Origin: Chelydra serpentina
Taxonomy: Eukaryota; Chordata; Testudines; Chelydridae
Length of the DNA: 64,000 nucleotides
Reading direction: 5' to 3'
Assembly (NCBI GenBank): GCA_037349315.1
Contig: JBAIAC010000008.1
Coordinates: forward strand, 38,662,001 to 38,726,000
Position 1 is the first letter of the stretch, and each line of letters starts with the position of its first letter. Position numbers and translations under genes: made by a program. This document shows, piece after piece, positions 11,963 through 24,109 of this stretch. The notes under the pieces are model-generated. The model had not been told where the DNA came from, searched no databases, and was given only the letters and a program-made list of their open reading frames with translations.

Positions 11963-12223
11963 GCCCAGGTCTACACTAACCCCCCCTATCGAACTAAGAT
12001 ACGCAACTTCAGCTACGTTAATAACGTAGCTGAAGTCGAAGTACCTTAGTTCGAACTTACCTGTGGTCCAGACGCGGCGCGCAGGCTCCCCCGTCAACTT
12101 CGCCTACTCCACTCGTCGAGCTGGATTACCAGCGTCGACGAGGGAGCACTTCAAGACGCGATAAATCGAACCCAGAACATCGATCCCGCGCCTCCGACGC
12201 GATGGGTAAGTATAGACATACCC
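11963..12223. mobile_element. Harbinger-type MITE, 261 bp
   Basis: The ends GCCCAGGTCTACACTA and GTATAGACATACCC are an imperfect inverted repeat matching the Harbinger termini at 52839 and 58047. They are flanked by TAA at 11960-11962 and 12224-12226. The interior is CpG-rich and contains a perfect 29-bp palindrome (12007-12035). It shares interior words with the MITE at 128-428 in the opposite orientation, including TCAGCTAC, GTAGCTGAAG and GACGCGATAAAT. Confidence 0.85.
12007..12035. repeat. Perfect 29-bp palindrome
   Basis: Two 14-bp arms (CTTCAGCTACGTTA / TAACGTAGCTGAAG) around a single central A, inside the MITE. Confidence 0.9.
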
Positions 12224-12477
12224 TAAGTGATCAGACCAATGCATGACTGAGGATATGGGGAATTCAGAAGTAGTGGAAAACCTCCTTTGCAATCCGCTCC
12301 CAAATTGTAGTGTGTGTTCCTCAGTTGTAGTCAATGAGTTGGGTCATAGTAGATGAGGGGCCTATTATTGAAGTCTAGCTTTAGGGGAATTGTTCTATCC
12401 CTGCTACAGAACTCAGAGTTCCCTTTAGTAGAAAACTTATTGTTGTTTCCTTAAACTTGAAATACTCTTGGAATTAA

Positions 12478-13470
12478 GAACATAAGAACTGCCATACTGG
12501 GTCAGATCGAAGGTCCATCTAGCCTAGTATTTTGTCTTCTGACACTGGCCAATGCCAGGTACCCCAAAGGGAATGAACAGAACAGGTAATCATCAAGTGA
12601 TCCTTCCCCTGTCACCGATTCCCAGCTTCTGGCAAACAGAGGCCAGGGACACCATCCCTGCCCATCCTGGCTAATAGCCATTGATGGATCTATCCTCCAT
12701 GAATTTATCTAGTTCTTTTTTGAACCCTGTTATAGTCTTGGCCTTTACAACATCCTCTGGCAGAGTTCCACAGATTGACTGTGCATTGTGTGAAAAAATA
12801 CTTCCTTTTGTTTGTTTTAAACCTGCTGCCTATTAATTTAATGTGGTGACCCCTAGTTCTTGTGTTATGAGAATGAGTAAATAACACTTCCTTATTTACT
12901 TGCTCCACACCAGTCATGATTTTATAGACCTCTATCATATCCCCTCTTAGTCATCTCTTTTCCAAGCTGAAAAGTTGAAGTCTTATTAATCTCTCCTCAT
13001 ATGGAAGCCGTTCCATATCCTAATAACTTTTGTTGCACTTTTCTGAACCTTTTCCAATTCCAATATATAATTTTTGAGATGGACTGATCACATCTGCACG
13101 TAGTATTCAAGATGTGGGCATACCATGGATTTATATGAGGTAATATGATATTTTAAGTCTTGTTATCTATCCTTTTCTTAATGATTCCCAACATTCTGTT
13201 CACTTTTTTGATTGCCGCTGCACATTAAGTGGAGGTTTTCAGAGAACTATCCACTACGCCAAGATTTCTTTCTTGAGTGGTAACAGCTAATTTAGACCCC
13301 ATCATTTTATATGTAGAGTTGGGATTATGTTTTCCAATGTGCATTACTTTGCATCTATCAACATTGAATTTCATCTGCCATTTTGTTGCCCAGTCACCCA
13401 GTTTTGTGAGATCCTTTTGTAGCTCCTTCACAGTCTGCCTGGGACTCGGAGGTGAGGAAGGAAACACTGA
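12478..13470 (-). mobile_element. CR1/L3-type LINE, 3' part
   Basis: Read on the minus strand, this runs from the end of the reverse-transcriptase region into the 3' end, whose complement reads AAGAACATAAGAACTGCCATACTGGG. The same 3' end recurs at 24946-25120 and 63893-64000. The 5' part of the LINE is missing. The copy has decayed: only one frame of about 80 codons remains open. Confidence 0.8.
13225..13467 (-). pseudogene. LINE reverse transcriptase C-terminal remnant
   Basis: An 80-residue open frame with the conserved CR1-clade segment after the reverse-transcriptase catalytic core: LQKDLTKLGDWATKWQMKFN, then the CKVMHIGKHN block. Family knowledge places this just downstream of the FADD catalytic box. 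The upstream catalytic part is absent and the frame is broken downstream, so this is a dead fragment of the LINE at 12478-13470. Confidence 0.85.
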
Positions 13471-13589
13471 AATTACAAGGTTCTAGTTTTGTTCTTGCCT
13501 GTAAAAGCTATGAGAAGTCATAGTGTAATTCCAAAGAAACCAAAGAAGCCGAATTACATGATGAATGTCTTTCTGGGAGATATGCTTTA

Positions 13590-13700
13590 GTCAAACACAA
13601 GTTCTTGTGGTCAGTACGGGAGTAACTGAATTAAATTCTATGACCTGTCTTACGCAAGGGGACAGTCTATGATCTAATACTCCCTTCTGGCCTTAAAAAA
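13590..13700 (+). mobile_element. Old CR1 3' tail
   Basis: Words such as AATTCTATGACCTGTCTTA, CAGTCTATGATCTAATACTC and CCCTTCTGGCCTTAAAA match the 3' end of an ancient CR1 subfamily. Diverged and 5'-truncated. Confidence 0.65.
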
Positions 13701-14925
13701 ATCTGGTGGATATGTGGAATGGGAGCGTGTCCTACTATTCTGTAGGAAAGATTCTCCAGATGCTTTTAAATGCTTTTGTGGATAGAGGACTTTTCAGACA
13801 AAATGTTGTCCAACTACAAATTCACCAATGTTATGAAATTTACTGAATATGCCATTTCTGAAGTGAGATGGAAATGCTAACAGTGACAATTTTTTGGCAT
13901 TAACTTAATCTAAGATTTTCCATGAAGAATCCATTAGAATATGACTTTTCACATGCATGTACTGATGGGGCTAAAACAGTCATCAACACAGTTCTAAAAA
14001 TGACTCAGTAGAAAACTGGAGTAACTTTACAGCTCTCTCTATAATACAGTTTACTGAGAGCAATGTTCTGTAAAGGAATTCCACATTTGGAAGATGCAAT
14101 CAGATTTTCTTAGAAAAACCTAATCCCCATCTAATGTGTCTGAACTCTGTATATAATAATGTCTAACTCATGCATCAAGAGACAGTAAAAGAACTCAACC
14201 AACAATTGTTTTAGGAATTGATGTCACTAATTTAACTTTCTAGCTGGTATTAGCTTTGATTATTTTCATGTCTATTTCTCTTATGTCTCCTAAATTATGG
14301 GATGCTGAAAGTCAGTATTTGCACTGAGGATTGGATCCTGCATAATGTAAGACCATTCCTTTACAAAATGGGAGGAGGTTATACTCATTTTCAGTATAGT
14401 TTTGGTGAGTAATATTGGCATGACATTGAATGCTATGAATATGTTGTTGCATATAACACCATCTTTTATTAAACAGGAAAAAAGCTTGACATACTGTGAA
14501 ACACCAGGTTGAAAGGGAGCTTGGGAGCACTGGTGTCTGACAGCTTATGCATCCAATTACTGATATGTCACCAGAAATACGTGGGAAAAAAGTAATGAGA
14601 TGGCAGTCCTTGTAACAAAGGGTAAGATTGTCTCTCTACATCTGGATCACCATTTGTATACACTGTGTAAATCTACATTTCCCTGTTAACTCTTTAGTGT
14701 CACACTGTAGCTCGAATTCCACAACTCTAAAAGGCAACCACAATAAAGTTTATAATTACCTAGGGTCTAATTTTGACCTCACCAATACTAGCTTTACGCC
14801 AGTGTCTGTGCATTGATTTTAATGGAGTTACTCCAGATCACACATCCCTGTAAGTGAGTTCAGACCAAATAACTCAAATGGAGAGATATTTTTTTCTTAT
14901 CTTCAGTACTTGTGCAGTTCTTAGA
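13701..14925. other. Unassigned stretch
   Basis: AT-rich and without recognised features, except the GTGTAAATC/GGAGTTACTCC-type ancient motif near 14770-14870. Confidence 0.45.
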
Positions 14926-14931
14926 ATCATA

Positions 14932-15000
14932 GAACCTTAGGGTTAGAAGGGACGACAAGGGTTATCTAGTCTAACCCCTTGCCAAGATGCAAGGTTTGTT
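14932..15000 (-). mobile_element. CR1 3' tail fragment
   Basis: AGAATCATAGAACCTTAGGG followed by AGAAGGGACGACAAGGGTTA is the reverse-strand form of a CR1 terminus. Short and 5'-truncated. Confidence 0.7.
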
Positions 15001-15004
15001 GCCA

Positions 15005-16085
15005 CTTTATTCATTTATCGTGAATCGTTTTCAGCGGGTTTGCCTAATTTCCAGTGAGTCTTTTCAAGTTTAAGGTAGGGACAGACAAAGTGGTTAAAAA
15101 ACAGCTTGAGATTTTACCATAAACGTAAATCAAACACAAACCGAACCATTCTGTAAATGAAAAAAGCTGGTTTAACTTTTTAAAAAAATTTATAGTTAAC
15201 TTTCATGCTCTTGAGGACGGCTTAGTTCTGGCCAGAACCTGAAGTCAAAGAGCTGAAACATGGCAAAGGAAGATGTTCTCATGGTGCCAGATCCAATGTT
15301 GTGTAGCAGCCCCTTTTGCATCAGTTAGGCTGACACCACCCTCTCCCCAGACTTCCAGGGAAATCTCCCCATCGCAGCCTCTGCAGGGGGCATTCCACCA
15401 TGGGCCTGAAGCGAAGTGGAGGTGAGGCATGGGAGACACAGAGGGCTGGTGGAGTATATTGGGGGCAGCAGAAAGTATGGCCAATGTCTGTACATGGACC
15501 CTGAGGGCTGCCTGACTTATGCTGGGGGCTGTGTCAGCCCTGCAGACCCTGAATAGTGGAGAGGCAAGATACCTGCCCTCTATCCTTGCACTGGCACCTG
15601 TGCCAGCTCAGGGATGAATCTGCTCCCTGGTACTTCCAGTCTAACCAAACGTAGCGGGTATGGGAAATCTTATGAGCCCTCCAGGCCATCATGAAGACTC
15701 AGGAGATTTAGATAGGAAGGACCCAAAGCATGGCATTAATTTTTTCAAACCCAGTCCCTCCTCTCACATTTTAGAGTGTCTCTCATCACTAACTGACCCA
15801 CTTCTGCTCCTGAGCTTTAAAAAAGAAATGATGGGGTGGACAGTGGGAGAGGAAATTAGCAGCAGCTGTGAAGCATTGTGGTACTGGGAGAAAGGAGTGT
15901 AGGAAATTAGTGGTAGTAGAGGGAGGATCCTGTGGAGTCAGGGTGAATTGGAATGGAGCAGATAGGGAGACAGCAAGAGGGGAGGGTAGAGGCAAGTGGA
16001 TGCAATGGCATCTGGAAGGGGGGTGGGCCAGATGACATGGGAGACAGAGGGAATCAGGGGCAGGATTAGATAGAACAGGTCAGGG
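15005..16085. other. Unassigned stretch
   Basis: Moderately GC-rich, with no recognised gene or repeat. Confidence 0.45.
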
Positions 16086-16096
16086 AGTGAAGTGAA

Positions 16097-16338
16097 CAGG
16101 GCCGTCTCCAGGCACCAGCCTACCAAGCATGTGCTTGGGGCGGCACCTGGAGGGGGGCAGCACTCCGGGGTTTTTTGTTTTTTTTTTATTTAAAAAAAAT
16201 GCCGGGCGTTTCGGCGGGGCGGGCGGCGCTGGGGGGTGGTGGTTGTGTTGGGGGGTATTTTTTTTGTTGCGGGGTGGCGCTTGGGGTTTTGTTTTTTTGT
16301 TTTTGGTTGGGGTGGCAAAAAAGTTAGAGCCGCCCCTG
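16097..16338. mobile_element. hAT-type MITE with perfect 8-bp TSD
   Basis: The ends CAGGGCCGTCTCCAGG and AGAGCCGCCCCTG are degenerate hAT inverted repeats. The octamer GAAGTGAA lies directly outside both ends (16089-16096 and 16339-16346). The interior is low-complexity G/T with AAGCATGTGCTTGGGGCGGCAC, a segment shared with the element at 28380-28567. No protein. Confidence 0.85.
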
Positions 16339-16349
16339 GAAGTGAAAGC

Positions 16350-18045
16350 AACTGAAGAGGTATTTCAGAGATGACGAGGGGACAGGTTGAAGGAGGCTGA
16401 AGTAGAATTTGAGGGACTTGCTTGGAAGTGCGGCTGGGAAAGGACCAGAAATATGGTCCTGTAAGAAGGTGCTGGGAGGTGGGACCATGGGAGGAAGAAA
16501 TCTGAGTGCTGATTCTCTGGTCCACCCTGGCATTTTTACACTGCTCCACCAGGATAATGGGAATGTCCCAAGTGTGAAGGGGGATCCCTTGCCAGTGCAG
16601 AGCTGGAGTGATGCTGGATGCTGGGCCCACTGAGAGACCCAGGCACAGACAATGTGTTATGGATGGGGAGGGAGAGGGCATGGCAGGTGTACACTGTGCT
16701 CTAACTATTCTAAGCTAGCAGACAGTCCACAGGGAGCTGTTATAGGCAGAACAGAATCTGAAACCGCTTTGTGGGTGCTCTAACTTGTACCAGAAGTCAG
16801 GTAGGCCTCTGGCTAATCCTAGAATATGGAGGATGCAAAAGTAACTTGAAGCCAACCCTGTCCCCTCTCCCCTGTTCCTCATTTAAAGGAATTTAACAAC
16901 ACAGCATCAGGTCCATTGAGAGTGGCCATGAGAGGAGTGGAAGAAGCAGCCACTAATGGAGGAGAGTGCTGTCAAAAGACTCCAGTAGCAACCCAGGGAA
17001 TGCACCAGCAATATGGCCTGTCAGAGTGAAAAGATTAAATATCTTCTCTCTCAGCACTTGGCTACTATGATGAGAAGTAGATATTAAAGGTTTTTGCAAC
17101 TGCTTGTTTTAATTCCCAAGGATGAGATGGTCAGTGTATCCCTGTAGCTTTGTATCAGAGGAGGGCTTTGGTTGCCCTAGCAGAGGAGACAGAGTTGCTG
17201 GGAGCATGAGTTGTGTTCATGGGGAGAGTAGAAGCTGCTAACTTGCAGTTGGCTAATCTGCAATCGGGGAGGAGAGGGAACAAGTAAAGGAAGAGTTATC
17301 AGAGATGAGAGGAAAGAGAGGCCTTTTGTCCATGCACGGAAGAAGAGTCTGGTTTTCTGTCCAGCCCAGAAAGGAACGGCCAGTGGATAAAGCCCATTTA
17401 ATGGCCAGCCAGATATAAAGGGTTTCTAATGACCTACCTATTATTGGTTTCACCTCCGGGGGTGAGACTTGCATTAACAGGGCTGCACCACTTGAAAGAG
17501 ATCTCTGTTCTTTTTCGCATTCATGAGTTGTGTATGATATGTTGTGGGAGGAGATTTGCTCAGCAGAGGATTTTGTAGGTAAGTATTTTAGGCACATATT
17601 TTGCCTTTTTTTAAGTTTTCCCCTTTATGGAAAGAGCAGGATCAATGTTCTTTTTATGATCAGCATGAACATCACAGCTGTGTGAACCTTCAGGCCCAAT
17701 CCTCTAATCCTCCTATTGAGGTCTGAGTGAGGAGTGTGGTATTACCTGTGAAGATTATGGGATTAAGCCTTCCAAGCAAAAACTGGGTTTTAGTAAGCAA
17801 TCATTCACTTCAAATGTAATAAGTGTAATGGGAGTTAATGCAAAGTGTCTGCACCAGATTCTGCTCTCAGTTATACTGCTGTAGCTCCAGAGTCAGAGAG
17901 GGCAGAATTTAGCCCTTTAAATCAGAAGTAGTGTAGGTGGCAAAATCATCATGGGATGGTTATTATGGTCCTGATCCTGCAATAGGATCCACTAGCACAG
18001 ATCCTTACACTTGCAAAGGGTCTCGCTGACATTAATGTGACTTTG
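16350..18045. other. Unassigned stretch
   Basis: No gene or repeat identified with confidence. The ancient CACCAGATTCTGCTCTCAGTTA-type motif occurs near 17850-17920. Confidence 0.45.
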
Positions 18046-18057
18046 CATGGTTGTAAA

Positions 18058-18339
18058 CAGGGCCGGCACTAGACCAAATGACGACCCAGGCAAGGAGCGT
18101 CTTCAGGGCCTTCCCCTGCATTTGTTAAACTTTTGAATACCTTATATTTTACTGCATTTGTAGCCCATTCCACAACTATAATGCACTATTTGCATGCACG
18201 ATTTATCTCTGCCATACAAGACAATAAATTTGCATGCGAGGATTTGTATTTATTCATGTACAGCACCTCAAGCCCAGCGCCCTCCAAGCCCAGCACCCCA
18301 AGCAGTCGCCTGGGTCACTTGCCCCTATATCCGGCCCTG
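18058..18339. mobile_element. hAT-type MITE
   Basis: The ends CAGGGCCGGCACTAG and ATCCGGCCCTG form an imperfect inverted repeat. The flanking octamers GTTGTAAA and GCTGTATG match at 5 of 8. Proline-rich words near 18280-18340 (AGCCCAGCACCCCAAGCAGT) repeat in tandem; they are repeat sequence and not protein-coding. Confidence 0.7.
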
Positions 18340-18349
18340 GCTGTATGGA

Positions 18350-19830
18350 ACCATTCTAGCAGAGCCCATTGCAGGGTGAGGCCTATAGTTGCTTATAAAA
18401 TATATTGTATTAGGAGAGTTGCATTTATATGAATATCTTATTTTTTGTTTCTGGAGGCAAATCACTTAAAAAGCCCTCTCTATATTTCTACCACACCCAG
18501 CCTCTTATAATCAAAGGTCCTACATCTATAATGTGTTTTGTTAGTATGCCTTTTGTTTTTGCCAGGAAGCATTTGAGACAAAGTGTCCTTTCAGTGAAAT
18601 CTTACAATATTTGAACTAGTAATTACTGAATGCCAGAATTAATTTTTCTCTGATAATTATTCCTTAAACAGAGTTGACAATCCCAGGCATTTAACTCATT
18701 CATTAAAATTCAGTAATGATTTCTCCTATGGCTTTCACTAGAAGTAATGACATGCATTATTATGCATCACTAATTTCCATGAAGAACAATGAGGCACTAT
18801 TTTATTGGCATCTAGAATTACTCTACTGTACTTTGCTGTGTTTTTCTGAAGAGACGATGAAAGGGAGAGTTATGCAGTCTGGATTAAGTTTACAATTTTT
18901 CATTATAAAATTCTGCTACATCAGCAAAGTGTTAAAGAGACAGTGGTAAATGTTTAAAAACTATTTTAGTTATTGCATAATAATTGGGATGAGTGTCAAA
19001 GTCCCTGGCACCCGTTAAGATTTTTAGCTAGGCCTGGAGGCAATATTTGCATTATAAATAAAATTTGACAAGTGATTAGGACTTTAGTTTAAAATTAGGT
19101 GCATTTGACTAAAATATGTTAGGGTTTTCTTTGTGTTTTAACTGGTAATCCTGTCATAATTTATTTTTTCATGAGCTCAGTGGTCCACTTCTGAAAGTGA
19201 CAATAACTCTGTTGCATTGTGGGCCTGCTTCTCTTCCCATTAACTTATATGAAAGCAGGATCAGGTCCTAAATGCATTTGTTTTTCAGATGAAGCTAGGC
19301 AAACAATTCACAGTTAAGCAAATTTACCCCTTCTACCTGTTTGTGAAGTGTCCAAAGAGATTTTTTTTTTACAAATGCATTCACTATTTGCTAGTGTTTT
19401 ATATGAAGAAACTTCATTATTTGCTTGTGAACTCACTATGAGCATTCTTTATTCTACATTTGTAATTTGGTATTGAAATGGTTGATTGGTCATTTGTATC
19501 ACCTGGCATTCTTTTTCTGTTCCTTAACTGGATGATCTGATCTTTATAGACAAATTCTACTTCTATGACAAACAATCTTCTTTTATCACCAAATACATTT
19601 TGTTTTGTGATTACATGACTCTCTGCTACAGGCCCCACATTTTCATTCTGCGATCATTTGTATGAACAAAGCTTTGCTTGCCAAAAGGGTGACATCCGTT
19701 CCTGTGCAGTGGACATTCACTTCCAGTTATAACTCCTATTCACTACTTACGTCCTATCTACCTAAGCCCTCAAAATGTTTAGTTTAACAAAGAGAAAGTT
19801 AAGGGTGATTTGATCACAGTCTGTAAGTGT
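18350..19830. other. Unassigned AT-rich stretch
   Basis: Nothing recognised. Confidence 0.5.
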
Positions 19831-19839
19831 CTATTTGGA

Positions 19840-20020
19840 ACAAATGGCCAAGGATTGTGGTGGATTGTCCATCACTGGAAGTTTTAAAAATCCTGATTGT
19901 TTTCTCAAAGATATGCTGTAGTTCAAACAGGAATTAATTCAGGGAAATTCCATGGTCTGTGTTATACAATAGATCAGACTAGATGATCACACTGGTCCCT
20001 TCTGGATTTATAATCTAAGA
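19840..20020 (+). mobile_element. Old CR1 3' end
   Basis: Contains TGGTGGATTGTCCATCACTG, TTCCATGGTCTGTGTTATAC, AGATCAGACTAGATGATCAC and GGTCCCTTCTGG in the order of a CR1 3' region. The usual ATTCTATG tail is degenerate. Confidence 0.8.
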
Positions 20021-20229
20021 AAATATGAAAATAGGGGGAATTTCACCTAAACTGAAGAAAAAGGGATGTAACATGTCAAAGCAATATTCTGTTGAGAAGT
20101 TTCCAGAATATTCACAAATAATTTTTCTTGCTATCCACTCGGCTGTGGTCATAACTCAGGTTCTGCATTGAATGTGAGGTACAGGACCACATTTTACTCA
20201 CATTAAAAAAATGCATTTGATTTACATTA

Positions 20230-20492
20230 GGGCCTAGCAGCCAGAACCAACCCCACAGCCCCCTTTTGCTAGGTTCTGTACAAGCACATAGTAAGAGCGT
20301 ACCTTCTAAATTGACAAGACAGACAAGGGAAAGACGGAGAAAGGATCAAATGTACACGCTGAAGATTGGGAAGTGAGTTACAGAGAGATTAAATTACTTT
20401 CCTAAAGTCATAGAGGAAGTATGTTGCAGAGCCTGGGACTGAACATAGATCTCAAGTATCCAATTCCAGTGCTTTAACCACAATATCATCCT
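20230..20492 (-). mobile_element. MIR/CORE-SINE-type fragment with tail
   Basis: 20370-20492 has the reverse MIR body: a diverged AAGTGAGTTACAGAGAGATT block, CCTAAAGTCATAGAGGAAGT, then a tRNA-like head. The preceding AGGTTCTGTACAAGCACATA (20270-20290) resembles the L2/CORE 3' tail. Joining the two into one element is inference. Confidence 0.5.
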
Positions 20493-20499
20493 TCCTGCT

Positions 20500-21610
20500 C
20501 CTCACTTCCTACCTTCATCCTCTCTCTACTCATGTGACTAGCTCCTCTGAAGTCAATGGATTTACTTCTGCTCTCACACCAATGGAAACCTGGAATAACT
20601 CCATTGATGTGGAGTGTTTACAGCACTAAAACATGTGAAAGAAAGAGCAGACTTACGCCAATACATCTCACAGTTTATAGATTCGAGATCCTGACTGAAA
20701 TATGGATACCTTACACTGGTATAACGGAGCAGAATTTGGCTTGCTGGTGCTACTTGACTTGGTAGCACATGCAGGGTTTAACCCACAGTAGCTTCAATTA
20801 TTTGGCTAATAGATTAATTCTCTAATGGAACCAAAAAGCAGAAGTATTATGAATGTATGGAATTCATTTCCCCTGCATTGATTTCTATCTAGTTGAGGCA
20901 GATCAGTCATCCTTTAAAGTGCATTTTGCTCCCTTTAAAAGCTAAACTGTCAAGCATTTAGGCCAAACCAATTGTTGACTTTATATTTCTATAATTCTCA
21001 TGAAACATGTTGAATTTGCATTTATAACTACAGCCAATTGTCAAAAATGCCCCTAAAGTAAAAGAATATGCATTGCACTCATCTGAATGATGCCTGAGAT
21101 GCTTGTTCAGTTGGAAAAGTTATTCATTAGATAAGCAAAAATTTCAACAGATAATTTGGATTTGACTCAAATTCACACTGTCTTTTTTACTAATCAAGCT
21201 TCCCACTGCCAGGGATTTGGGGCCAAATTCATCTCTGATGTAACTTCTTTGGCTTCAGTGGAGAATTGGGCCCACTATACATTAGCCCTATTTATATGGA
21301 GCAGCAGTGACATCCAATAACTTACTAGCTCCACTCACAGATGTGTATGCCTTAGGGATATATTGGTAGCCTGGTTTCCTATTTCAGGGTGATAGTCAGT
21401 ATTCAAATTACTTTCCAAGGAAAACTACACCTGTACTATTGTAAGCAGTTTACTGACTGGAATCAGAACAGTTAAGAATGAAGGTAGTGCTTTGTGAGCC
21501 TCTGAGATCTAGTTTCCAAGCTTTTAATTATTGTCGATTGCTTTGGGTGACCATGGCCACTGCATCCCCTGTCCTAAGGAAACTTTCCCACCCTTAATCA
21601 GAAAAATCCA
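20500..21610. other. Unassigned stretch
   Basis: Mostly unrecognised. The ancient SAAGTCAATGGA / AATAACTCCATTGA motif occurs at 20548-20610. Confidence 0.45.
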
Positions 21611-22875
21611 GGTGTGACGTTGCACCCCATAATGCTTTATAGAAATATGTTTCTGAAGCAAGCCCAACCTGAGTGAAAGTGGGGGGTGGGGATTTTGCTG
21701 GCCAGTGAAGGGTCTGTCATAGCTGGTAGCTGTGGGCCCACAGCTGGACCAGGGTCACCTTCCCTTTTGTGGGACACAGGAGTGTCTGACCCAGAGGGGA
21801 GCCCAGAGAGGGAAGTCCCAAAGGAAGGTGAGGGGGGACAGGTGGGTCTACCCACCTTTTGTAGGGAGGCTTTTTCCCAGGAGAAGGGTCAAAAATCTGC
21901 ATTTAAATTCCAGACCCCTCTCCTGTGGATCAGGTTTTAAGGGAAGACTGGGGGTCAGATCTCCTGGATGGGAGAGTTCATCCAGCTGACCTGTTGGGGG
22001 CAGAGAATGGGAGTAATTGAGGGGATCTTACCAATCCAAAGCACTCCATTAAAGAATATTATTCCTGTTACCCTTGTAAACAATAACTCTGTCTCTTCAA
22101 GGCTAGGGGGAGGAAAACTCTGCATTTGGAAAAGCTTCACAAGGGGGTAGGGTCCGACCCAGAGAAGTTCCAGAGGAAGGGGCTGAGGGCAGGCATGGTT
22201 GCAGTGCACCCTTTCCTTGCCAAAGCCTCAAACACATGCCTGAATGGAAAGCCTTCTCCAAGGAGGCAGAAGAATCTGTATCAGAGCACCTACCATGGTA
22301 CACAAAGGAATTGGGAAATGCAATAGACACTAAACAAGCTAAATTGTGTGAACAAAGCCTGTCCGCTGTAGATTTGCTATTAATCTTGTGTCTTTTGCTA
22401 CTTCATCTATGCATCAAGACAAAGGAGTTAATACCAATGGTAAACGCTTTAAAGATGTGTGACATACCAGAAAAAAACTTTTGTACATGCTAGGAATGGT
22501 GACAGTCCCACAAGCATGTTGCTTTTCAGCTTATACCTGTAAACAGGCTGGAAGCTTGGCACAGCAGCAAAAGCATAGCAGGCCTAGGCTGCTGTGTGGA
22601 AAGGGAAACCAAGGAACACCGCCTCATGGCATTGGTGGCTACATGCCAAGACTCCTACATGTTGCTGTCTGCATTTTGTTAACAGTACTACACCCCAGCA
22701 GGTTTTCAGGACCCAGGTACGAGGAACACAGAACTTTGCTAAAACACCTATGAATGACATCATAAGGTTTAAAGGTACTGAGAGGGGGTATGACCAGAGA
22801 CAAACAGGGATTTTACATGTACTACCTCCGCCATGGACAGTGTCCAAGTCTCTGGCAGTAAGTCCAGGAGGAGGG

Positions 22876-24106
22876 TGTGATGTTGCACCCTATAATGCTT
22901 TATAGAAATATGCTTATAAGTGTAAATATGACATAACTGGAATATGTTTTATGCTAGATATGCCATGTAACATATCTTTGCAAAGGTTATATTTTACTGA
23001 TATTTACAGATATTTACAGATACCGATATTTACAGATATTTTTATATCTGACGTTATGAGGGTTGGCTCTATGCGTGTATTTAAAGTGTTTGCTGTAGGA
23101 AGTGCATAAGGCAGATTTGGTCAACGTAGTGTGAAGAGGGTATTCAAGTAATTGGGAGTGCTTAGCTAACAATGGACCTTTAAAGATGCCAATCCACATC
23201 TAAACTTTCCTGGGCATGTTCAAACTAACATGTAAACAATGGCGTCGGCTTGCAAAAACCTGAATCATTCATAGCCATGTGACTTGCCCAGGTGACTGCA
23301 AAACTCCATCTTCTGGAGGGGATTTCACACAGGAGAAGAGAGGGGTTTCCACCCACAAGAGAAAGAGTATATAAGTCCCTGTGAACCCCTCCATTTCGTC
23401 TTCAGCTGGCTCAAGAGATAGCCTCTCCACCCTAAAGAGATGCCTGAAAGAAACTGGAACAAAGGACAGTAACTATAGGGGTGTGAGTGATTGCTGGACC
23501 CAGACTAGGAATGAGTCTAGTCTGTCAAAGAAGCTTATTGGAACATCTCTGATGGCGAGATTTACCTGCATTTAGTTCCCTACTGTATTAGGCTTAGATT
23601 TGCGAGTTTTTGTTTTAGTTTGCTTGGTAATTTACTTTGTTCTGTCTGTTATTACGTGGAACCACTTAAATCCTCCTTTTTATATTTAATAACATCACTT
23701 TTTACTTATTAATTAACCCAGAGCATGTATTAATACCTTGGGGGGGGGGCAAACAGCTGTACATATCTCTCTATCAGTGTTATAGAGAGCGAACAATTTA
23801 TGAGTTTTCCCTGTATAAGCTTTATACAGAGTAAAACGGATTTATTTAGGGTTTGGATCCCATTAGGAACTGGGTATATGGGTTGGAGACAGGAGACAGG
23901 AGCACTTCTTAAGCTGTTTTCAGTTAAGCCTGCAGCTTTTGGGGGACGTGGTTCAGACCTGGGTCTGTGTTTGTAGCAGGCTAGTGTGTCTGGCACAACC
24001 AGGCAAGATACTGAAGTCCTAAGATGCCATGGAAAACGGGCTTAGAGGTAGTCACAGCACATCAGGTGGCAGTCCCAAGGGGGTTTTTGTGACCCAACCT
24101 GGCACA
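22876..24106 (+). repeat. 3' LTR, about 1.2 kb
   Basis: Begins TGTGATGTTGCACCC and ends GGCACA. It includes segments I remember from a common turtle LTR read in either orientation: GACATAACTGGAATATG, AAACGGATTTATTTAGGGTT and TTAATTAACCCAGAGCATG. A clean target duplication was not found. Confidence 0.6.
22999..23043 (+). repeat. Short tandem repeat GATATTTACA
   Basis: About four copies of the 10-11-bp unit GATATTTACA, the third preceded by an ACC insertion. It lies inside the LTR. Confidence 0.8.
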
Positions 24107-24109
24107 CCA

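Larger units (their letters stand above)
21613..24106 (+). mobile_element. LTR-type retroelement, internally decayed
   Basis: Two copies of the same LTR start, TGTGA(C/T)GTTGCACCC, lie at 21613 and 22876. The second leads into a long LTR ending near 24106 (GTGACCCAACCTGGCACA), giving TGT...ACA ends. The first copy stays recognisable only to about 21658. Between them, 21659-22875 would be the internal region; its short frames show no retroviral domain that I can support. The element is broken and has no coding capacity. Confidence 0.6.

Noticed and set aside
16190..16681. 163-codon minus-strand frame
   Set aside because: It overlaps the G/T-rich hAT MITE, and its Pro/Thr/Lys-rich sequence follows from low complexity.
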